Assembly (NCBI RefSeq): GCF_047496725.1
Contig: NC_132973.1
Location: 5,369,233-5,433,232 of the forward strand
Source: Anoplolepis gracilipes
Taxonomy: Eukaryota > Arthropoda > Insecta > Hymenoptera > Formicidae
DNA length: 64,000 nucleotides
Reading direction: 5' to 3'
Positions 28,979-39,200 of this stretch are shown piece after piece. The notes under the pieces were generated by a model that saw only the letters and a list, made by a program, of their open reading frames with translations, was not told where the DNA came from and did no database searches. Position 1 is the first letter of the stretch. Every line of letters starts with the position of its first letter. The translations under genes and the position numbers were made by a program.

Positions 28979-30186
28979 ATCAAATTTTAAAAAATTAAAG
29001 GGATGCGAAATTTGATACGTTAAAATATTACAAATAAATTATTACAGATAGATAAAAACGGATTATAAATACGCGAAAAATTTATATAACGTAGAAGCAT
29101 TTGCCTTATCGAATTTCACTCTTATATGTATGTCTGTGACAGGAATTTTGAATTCATTCAATTATTTAACATTGATATAGTTGTGTGACAGAAATTAAAT
29201 ATTTAATATATATATAGAATCAAATTTAAAAAAATTAAAGGGACGCGAAATTTGATACGTTAAAATATTACAAATAAATTATTACAGATACATAAAAACG
29301 GATTATAAATACGCGAAAAATTTATATAACGTAGAAGCATTTGCCTTATCGAATTTGATTCTTATATACATGTCTAAGAAGAATTTTAAATTCACTCATA
29401 TTTAAATCAATATTTAACATTGAAAATTATGTGTGAAAAATTAAACATTGAATATATATATATAAATAAGACTCCAAATAATAAACGTAAAATGCAAGGG
29501 CTTAAGGAGCAAAATTAAATGTAAATAAATAAAATCAAATTTTAAAAAACTAAACGGACGCGAAATTTAATACGTTAAAATGTTAAACAAATAAATTATT
29601 AAATATAAAAACAGATTATAAATACGCGAAGAAATTACAAATATTAAATATTTAAAAATATGTTGAAAAATAAATGCATATGTAGTAAGGTGGCAGAAAA
29701 ACAAATCTTAAAAATCATATAATTAAGGTAATTTTGATTCGCGTATCTATATGTTAAGAATTAAAGTTAAGATTTTGCTCTGGTACTTGTAATTTCACTG
29801 AATATTTCAATTAGTCTTCAATTTAAAAAATTCCGCCGGTATACAATTTACTGCAAAGAACTTAGAGAAAAGTTTTCTTTTATATCTGCGGTTTAACTCG
29901 TTTGTAGTTTAACTCGTTTTAAAATTCTTTTTAATTTTCAACGTTAAATAACTCTGCCATTAGAAATTAAGTTCCGTTAAAGAAAAAAACATTTTCTCGA
30001 CTTTTCAATATATATTAACAATACCGTGTTTTATTATTATTATTATTACAAATTTTCTCGAGACACGTAGCTTATAAGTAAAAAAGTCATGTGTGTGGAC
30101 AGTTTGTACTCAATTGTATGGAAGGACTGGACGTGCACAGCGGATATAAACGTGAGAATATGTACACGTACCTGCATATATACATA

Positions 30187-30225
<39 letters not shown>

Positions 30226-33200
30226 TAGGAACCAAGAAATGAAAATGGACATTGAATGTACACGTGTATGTATGGTACATACATGACTGGCTCGATTGAA
30301 GATTTGCACTGCGGAGCTGTTGGGCAAAATCAAAAGACGTGCGTGTATTTGCAAACACATGTATGCATACATACATTCATCTATATACAGGGTGTTCTGT
30401 AATTAATAAGAAACCTGCTAATGGCAGATTTTTGAGATCATTTAAAGTCGATTTTTCCTTAGTGAAAATTTTTATTATTATATATCTTGACATCTAAGCC
30501 TTAAATTAAAATTCTATTACAGTAAACTCTATCTGAAATTAACTGAATAATGTAGTTTTGGTAATTTTTTAACTGCAAAAAGTTTAGTTTGCGAAAAGCG
30601 CCTCTTTCTCAATCGCTTATAACTCGGGAATTATTGATGCGCCTCGACATTTTCGCTGAGGAAAAATCGTCCCCAAATGATCTCAAGAATCTATGCCGTT
30701 AGCAAGTTTTTCTCCAATTACAGGACACCCTGTATATATATACATGGATTCGTGTGCACAGATGTAAAGGTGTATCTTGATGATCGCACGCATGTATATA
30801 TGTACGTACGCGCCAAAACGTAACACAATGTTGGTGTGTGTAACGTACGTGCTTGGAAAGTCACATGTAGGAGCATGTATTACGTACATATATGTGCACA
30901 TGTGTATATGTGTGCGTGGGCGTATGTGGTCCGAGAAGTAATCTGAACAGCTCGTATCGGTCGAGCCAATTTTCGATAAGTGACGGCATAGGTTCCATAG
31001 TCGTACGGTACGATTTTTTCGAGATTGGTAACTGGCGAGATTCTACGCGGAAAGCGAAAATTTCCTGGGCTAACTAGACCTGTAAAGTCCGTAATCTAAA
31101 TTATTCTAATAATCTAATTTACTCTAAAATCTAAAAATTATTGCACACAAGAGAAAGAAATGACCTTTCTATTTATATATAAAAATTATCTGACTTTTGA
31201 AATTCACATACAAACGCATGCAAAGAATGTAATATTTTTGTTTTCAGTTTGATTATAAATATTTCTATAATAATTACATAAACGTAATTATTTTGTCGCA
31301 AGATTTTGTTTGTACAATGGCTAATTATTCAGTGATTATTACACAATTATACTGAATGTACACAATGCAACGTTACTCTCAAACGATAACCGTAACAATA
31401 TTACGAAGATTAAGATTGTCTTGTCGCTTAATTAGAGTAGTAAATTGCAATCTTTATAAAATACAAAATATATACATATATACGCATGCGTATATAACAG
31501 AAGCACTGTCCATGAAGAAACTTTTACGTACAAGTATTGTCTTTGCATGTGATCTCATTCTGCGTACGCGTGTGCGTACAAATTCCTTTTGCACGCAACA
31601 TAAGCGCGGTAAAAGCCGCGTTGCTCTCTTTTCTTTTGATATCTTTCTTCATAATCGTATCCTCTTCTCACTGAATAATGCTGTTCCACAGAATCGGAAT
31701 TACCGTCAGCTTCTGCTTCTGACATTTTTTTAACGTCGAGAAAATATTTAACGAGGCTTAAGCTAACGGACGATTACGTCAAGACTTACGTAACAAATAT
31801 CAGCGTCTTTATTACGCATGCAGAAAATGGCGTTGATTAATGTTGAAATCACGTCACAACTCTAAACATTAATACGGATAAAAGCTAGAACAACTGCTGT
31901 TGAAGTGCAATTAAAGTGTCTTACGATGGAGGACGCTTAATTGACTAGCGAAAATGATGTCATATACAATTGGCACTAGTTGTCCGTCAACTAATGGAAA
32001 ATAACACATGTTCGTATACATATATTGTGTACGTTCAAACATTCATATTCACACATGTATTCATATATTCACGCTGATTTTACGTTGGCTCAATATTTGC
32101 TGGTGTTTTCCGTCGAAAATTGAACAATACTTTTGTAGGTCAAAGTTCACCGCACACATTTTTTCGCACTGTAGAAACTTTTGCAATTTTAACTTTCAAT
32201 ATATATTAACTCTCAAGTCTTAAATATATAATTAAGTTTACAGTTAAAATTTTTATAAAAGTTTACGTGTAAGATTAATTGAAGAATTCTTTTCGTTTGT
32301 GTTCACCAGTTGTTAAAAAAAAAAAAAAAACAAGTGACTTAAAGAGGAACTTCATAAATCATCTGTATCAAAAATTATTACATCTAATACATTTCGAAAT
32401 TTATGAATTTTCAAATTTATTTGACATTGTGTGCAAAGTGAATTTTTTAAATATAAAATTAATAATCAATTTCTGGATTAAAGAAATTTACTCTTTAAAA
32501 CTAAAGTTTTTATTTTCATGAATTTTTGACTAGAGACACTATAAAGCTTTCATGATACAATTATTGTAAAAAGTTGGTCCGATATAGGATAATATTTACG
32601 ATTCGGAGATTAAATTATATTTTTAAATTATATATTTTATATCATATTAATTTTATATTTTAAAAGGCTTTCTGCAACGTCAAATTTATGAATTTCAAAA
32701 TAGGATGTATTAACTTTTGACAGATGATCCTCTTTAATTTCCATATTAAATACGCAATTCTGTTTGTACGTATTCACGTTAATACATGCATTCTGACTTG
32801 TTCGTATATTTTACGAGACTCATATAAATGAGAAGACATAAGTTTCGACTGAAACTGTCAATTTTCTTATGCATTTATTTTTTTCTATGCAACGAGTCGT
32901 TCCGCTCTCGTTATATCACACAGGTCCTTCTTTTAATCGCTGAGGTTTTCCGTCCTTTCCCTCTCCTTTCTCTTTCTTCAGCTTTATCTTTCTGTGACCA
33001 CCGGCAATTCCATGCATCTTTATTTCGCTCACGCGTTTTTGCCTCCTTTCGTAATTCTGCTTCTTTGTAACGAATACCTTTATCTTTTCCTATCTTCTTT
33101 ACAACACATAATCCTTTGTGTCTCGTCGAGACTGCGCTGTCTTTTTCTATTTTACAGCTTCTTCTTAGGATTATTATCCATTGCCTTTTGTCCAAATGCA

Positions 33201-36200
33201 TTACGTCTATTTATCTCAGTTTTTCTCCATCTCGCGAGCCGAGGTCGTTTTTCTTCGTCTCACGACGCAAATGCACGTACACATATTCAGCTTTTTTCCT
33301 CTCCGCTTATTACGTCACAATCTTCGTCTCTCTTTCCCAGCGTCTTACAACTACGTCAATCTGCGTCTTTGATGCGCTTCTGGCCTTCCTGTCGGGCGTT
33401 CTATCACTTTGCGTTCAACATTGGTTGATTTCAGCTGTCCGTCTCCACTTTGCTGTGCCATATCGGTTTCTTTCCATCCTTTTCTACTCTTTAAACTAAT
33501 ATTTTGCTTATTCTGCTTTTCTCGTCACCCATCAACATCGTCAGCCTATATTAAAAGCCTTCGGAATTTCCTTCCTTTTACACATCTGTCTGTCTACTTT
33601 ACGTTCCGAAATCAAACTTGAACTTTGTCTGTCTATCGATTTCTCCCCACTTTTTTTTATTATTTCAATCCATCCTCGATTATTTCAATCTATCCTCAAT
33701 TATTTATACTTATTTTTTAAATATGATAATGCAACAATAGATGTAGAAATTAATGAAAATATTAAATTTCTATCGGATTTATATTAATTTAATAAAACTA
33801 AGTAAAATTTTGATATGGATGAATGTAATTTTTAATAGGTCTAGTTACATTTAACACTAAAACCGAGCTGCGATTTCTGACCGTTTCTATTTTTTAGTTT
33901 AATATTCTATGTCTTGTGTAAAAGATAAAATTTTAAAATATAATTTTTCATCAATCATTTAATAAAGAAAATAATTGATGAAAAGTTACAAAATTTCGGA
34001 ATCCTATCTAAAAAAAATAGGTTCTAATCTAAAAAATCGAAACAGTAAAAAAACCGCTCGGTACTTTTAGTGTTAATTATATTATTATTAGAGAATAACT
34101 ATACAGAGTAACTGTAAAATGTAAAAATCGCGATACAAAACGAGTGAATTTGTTCGTCAGCAAAAACTACTGTACTATTTCAGACATGCGAAGAGAAAAT
34201 AAATATTACATCGTACTTTGGACTGTAACGTCGCATGCGCTGCGTGAAATTCCAATGTGAATCCGAGCGCCCTATAAAAAAATAGCACTCCGCAGTAAGT
34301 GCTTTTCTACGTGGGTGTAACTCCCACAATCTTGCGAAAAGCTTGTAGCACCGTTAATATAAATGGCAGTGAAAAAGTTTCTAGAGAAGAAGCAATGCAG
34401 AGGGAAAGCGGAGAATTAAGAGAAGACATTTTTGTAGCTACATTTTATCTCTCGATTAATTGAACAAATGCTCGATTTTTTTTTACAGAATAACAGGTGG
34501 AGAGAACATGTTATTAAATTAATTGAAAAACAGAATTTTTAAGTAGACTAAAATGCAAACTTACTTAACTTTTCAGCGTAAGTTATTTTTATATAAATCT
34601 GAAATAATTTGGCCTTTTTAAATTGCATGTACTTTTAGTGGTTTTGTGACGAATTTAAGATTTATGTTGGAATATAAAATCGAGAGATTCTACTATTTCT
34701 GTTCTTTATATAATTTTTTTTTTTTTTTTTTTTTTTTTAATTTCTTCTGTACCTCGGATATTCTCTGACATAGATTTAAAATCATATGCTGACATATTAT
34801 GATAATTTTTTTCAGTGAGATAGAATTTTCGATACGTATTCTCCGATATATTTTAACGACGACCTAGATTTCCAGTAAATTGTACGAGCACATCGGGGTT
34901 TCTATGGCCATGCGTGTAATCCAACCCTAATCGGGAGCGACAAACTGCGGAGGTAAACAATATTGTTTGCAAATCGACGTTCGAAGCCCTCGGGCGACAA
35001 CGTTCCTCGAACTTATAATTCGATCGACAGACCATGCACATTTGCGGTACTGCAAACAAAATTGTTTGGCCTTCTTTTTGCGCTACATCAATCGATCATC
35101 GTTCCGTAATCATCAAAACTTCCTCTCGATATATGTACATATAATCGAACATTTAATAAGATGGAAAAGATTTGTTTTTACTTTCGTATAATGTGCAAAA
35201 TTATCCTCGACGATCAAAAATTATACAGTCGTTTACCTATTTTTTATTTTTAATGTTACATCTATAATAATTTTTTATAATCAATATTAGCAAATTTCTA
35301 TATTGAAAGAAAAATATCAGAGTTGATATACACTACGAAAAAAAAATTAAAAGGCCAATTTTTTCCATATAAAAAAGGTCAGTTTTCAAGTAGTTGTAAC
35401 TTCCTTAAAAATAATCGGAATAAGATCAATAAAAGATTGTTTTAACGCTTGAAGTTTCTAGTTTTAGAATCTTTAAATGAATTTCAATTCTTTCTATTTG
35501 TTAAAAATTACATTGTAAGAAAGCGACGTCTGTCGATTGAACAAATTTTTCAAAAGAATACTAATTAAAAAAAGATCCTAGCACGATTTCATTAATTGGG
35601 TGTTAAAGAGCAGAGATTTAGCTTTAATTCCTTTTTTTAACGAATGTTCTATAATTTTTTTTCGCCGAGATATTCATTATTAAAGCAAAATCGAGCTATT
35701 GACTTTGAACGTTTATAACTAGTGAAAAAATGATCGTACAATAATCATTAAAAAAACAATTTAAAGAGAAAAGTTAGCACTTTAAAATGCTCCTATCGGT
35801 TTTTCAATCATTATTCATTTTTAAAGCGTAATTGTTACTTAAAAATCAAGTAAAAATTGCACTTTTATCTTTTTTTATTTAAATCAATGAAAGTTAATGA
35901 AAAAACGCTAAAATTTTCATGAACTCTACAACATTTACAAATAAAAAGCATTCCAATTACTCGTACAAAAGGCCGAAGTGTTAAGTTTTTTTGTAGATTT
36001 CAAAAACTTAAATTAATTATTCTAGGATTATTTTTTCACTAGTTACAAGCGTCTAGTTTAAAGTCAATAGCTTGATTTTGCTTTAATAATGAATATCTCG
36101 GCGAAAAAAAATCATAGAACAATCATTAAAAAAAGAAATTAAAGTTAAAACTCTGCTATTTAACACCCAATTCATGAAATTGTGCTAGATTTTTTTTAAA

Positions 36201-39200
36201 TTCGGTATTCTTGGACAAACTTTTGAAAAAATAGTTTAATCAATAGACGTTGCTTTCTTACAATGTAATTTTGTAACAAACAAAAAGAATTATAATTCAT
36301 TTAAAGAATTCTAAAACTAGAAACTTCAAGCTTTGAAACGCTTTTTTATCGATCTTATTCTGATTATTTTTAAGGAAGGTGCAACTACTTGACAATTGGC
36401 CTCTTTTTATATGGAATAAAGTGGCTCTTTAATTTTTTTGCGTAGTGTAGTTTTCTATTTTGAAAAAGAATAGCTATATATAAAATTTAATTCTAATAAT
36501 TAAATATAATATCGCAAGTATATCGACTCTGTGAAATTATTGTAAAAGCCAGAAATTCTTACCTCGTAATACTGCCTCTTTTCGCGTCTTCCATTGCAAT
36601 CTTTTCCGTAATATCTCCGGTACTTGCCGTTCTCTCTATTGGACCTTCGTGGAGAATCGTCAGTTCCGGTCGATCCGGTTGCGCGAGGCTGCCAATTGTG
36701 AAAGGGAACTGTTCTTGCTTTTCGCTCTTGATCAGTCTCTTGGAGCCTTCGCTTCCGGTTCTGCTGAGTCGCCTCTCCTTGATGTCTCTATTACCCTCGA
36801 CCGTCTCCTCGATTTCCTTGCCGTTATCGGAAACCTTGGATAGGTCCAAAAGAATCTCTGGCTTTAGATTTCTGACAGAGACCCTGTGGTCCTCGCCGGC
36901 GTCAGGTTTGCTCTCTGTCAGAGTACTCTCAGAAGTCGATTTCGCCAATGCTGGTAGCTGCAACGAAGATACGTCGATAATTTCCGGCGACGGGGCTCGC
37001 GTCAGTTTCGTTTTAACCATTTCGGCAACAATGGCTACTTCCGGTGGGGAATGAATCTCGATTTTTGTAACTGCCTCTTCGAAGCGAAGCGCGGATGCCT
37101 CTTCAGCAGTGATAATTCTAGCGGTCACCAACTGAACTTCTGGCAACAAATCGACCTGGCACACAAAAGAGGCAAAAGTTATACGCTTGTCAAGATAAAA
37201 ATAGCTAAAGCAAACAATAAATGTTTTTAGAAAATGATAAAATCCACTCACTTGCTCGCTCGTATCCTCAAAGAAGATCTCTTGAACGTCTTCTTGGATC
37301 CTGACACCCTTCTTCTCCTCCAACAATGATTCTCTCGAGGACTCTCTGGAGAAAGAGTCTCTCCTTTTTCTCAACGAGCTGGGTCGCTTTGTAGGTTGTT
37401 GAATGGTCGATTCGGATTGTTGAACGTCTGAAATGACTGCACTTTCCAATGCTGGCCGCTTTTTACTCTCCAAAGATCCCTCAGTGTCCTTTACTCTTGA
37501 GTCTTCCAGAAAATTCTTCGTTTCTTTCGTCACTTCAGATACACTCTTCAGGCTCCCTTTTCTTTTTGTAGGCACGACAGACGGTTCGACTATCGTTGAT
37601 GGACTCGCAGTCTCTCTGTCTTTAATAATAACTGATGGACGTTTGACTCGTTGCTCGTCTATCTTTTCAGAAACCAACGGTTCCACCGTTTCAAGATCAA
37701 CGCTCATGTCAGGATAAGTCTGGGGTATACTGTGCCTCGTTAAAAATTCCGTCACCCTTTCGATACACTCTTGCTCCTTCAGGCTCTTTCTCTCTTCTCT
37801 CGATCGCCGATAAATCTCTCCGTCCTTTTTCTTTAGCTCCTCGGTCTCCAGCGACTCCAATTTCCGCTCCGACGAATCTTCTTCCAATTTTCGTTCAGCC
37901 TTGGAAGATCTTCTTCCCGACTTTTTCGATCGCTTCTTACCATCCTCTTTTTCGGTGAATATCTTTTTTCGAGCACCCTTTTCCGATGACGTGTCAGACT
38001 TTTCCAACGTCTCTTTCGAGGTAGACGTACGCCCTTCGGAATCCACGCTGCTGTGACGTTTCAAGCTCTTTCTGTGTTCCTGATCTGCTTTTTGCTGAGA
38101 TCTTGTAGTCGTGGTGATCCTGGATGCTTCCTCTGCACTGGAAAGCGGCTCCTCCTGAACGGGAGGCACGCGGGACGATTCTAAATCCAGGGACGATTGC
38201 TTCTTTAACTTTACTTTCGGCGCTACCTTCTCCATCCTCCCTGTCACGTCCTTGGTGTGTCTGGGTATCCTCGTCGTTTCCATGATTATCGTGCCACCGT
38301 ACGAGACGATGCTCGTCTCCTCGTGCATGGTTTTGGAAGTAGTGGGGTAGAACTCGTGAATGATTTCGACGTCGTTATCGATGTCGACGTATCTTTTCGG
38401 CGACTGTTTATCCCGATGACGAATCTTTCCTAAGGCGGGAGGTCGTCGTGGACTACAGATCGGGGTTACCGGAGAGGCATCCTTCCAGTGGTCCTCATCT
38501 TCCTCCTCCTCGTTTTCGTCAACTTCCGGTTTGTTCGTTGACGTTTCACTTAAACCTACAAGCGGTAGATAATCTTGGTGAATATATTTTTTTCACACAC
38601 CTGACGCAAAATTATTGACGTAAGTTTGTGCGATAATCTAAGTTACGCGAATCTTATGCTTAATCGTCTTTGAGAAATTTCTCGATCGCTATCGTCGACG
38701 AGGATAAGCCGCTTCGCATAAATTAACTTTACTGCTCAGATAGGAAGAGAGTTTCGAGCGCGGCAAGCTATTTGCATGTTACCGTGCCATGTATTAAAGC
38801 GCAGCGCGCTTTTGTATGGCATCTATAAAGCAAGTCCATCTAATTGCAAGACCAAAATTAATGGTTTCCTACATCAGACTTGAATGCTAATGGCAAATTG
38901 CCACGGTACGACGTATCTCTTTGCGCGCGCCGCGGAAAGAGATCTCGTTACTGTCAGAGAAAGGGAAGGGTGGCTTGGTATAGAAATCACATTATAATAG
39001 TGTCTCGCGAAACAAGGCGCGACGTATCCTCGTTCCGGAACAATAGTAATATCCGAACCGTCCGTGTACTCGAGAATGTATGTACTCGTTATTGAATGGA
39101 GGTGATTTATACGACTCTATCTTTCTCTCTGTTGAAAACAATGCAACGTTGACGCGATCGGGTAATAAATATACGAGGCTGTAGAATTGTAAAATAATGA

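Larger units (their letters stand above)
26306..36562. other. inaD intron, 10.3 kb
   Basis: It holds a CA repeat, a GC/CpG-rich patch at 27900-28500, a 245-258 bp tandem repeat, MITEs at 30388 and 33855, a pyrimidine-rich stretch at 32900-33660 and foldback MITE B copy 2. No exon recognised. The CpG-rich patch could be an internal promoter, but no promoter motif stands out. Confidence 0.6.

Noticed and set aside
32828..33621. Cluster of five overlapping plus-strand open frames of 60-144 residues
   Set aside because: They arise from pyrimidine-rich DNA that is poor in stop codons. No start context, domain or conserved motif is seen.
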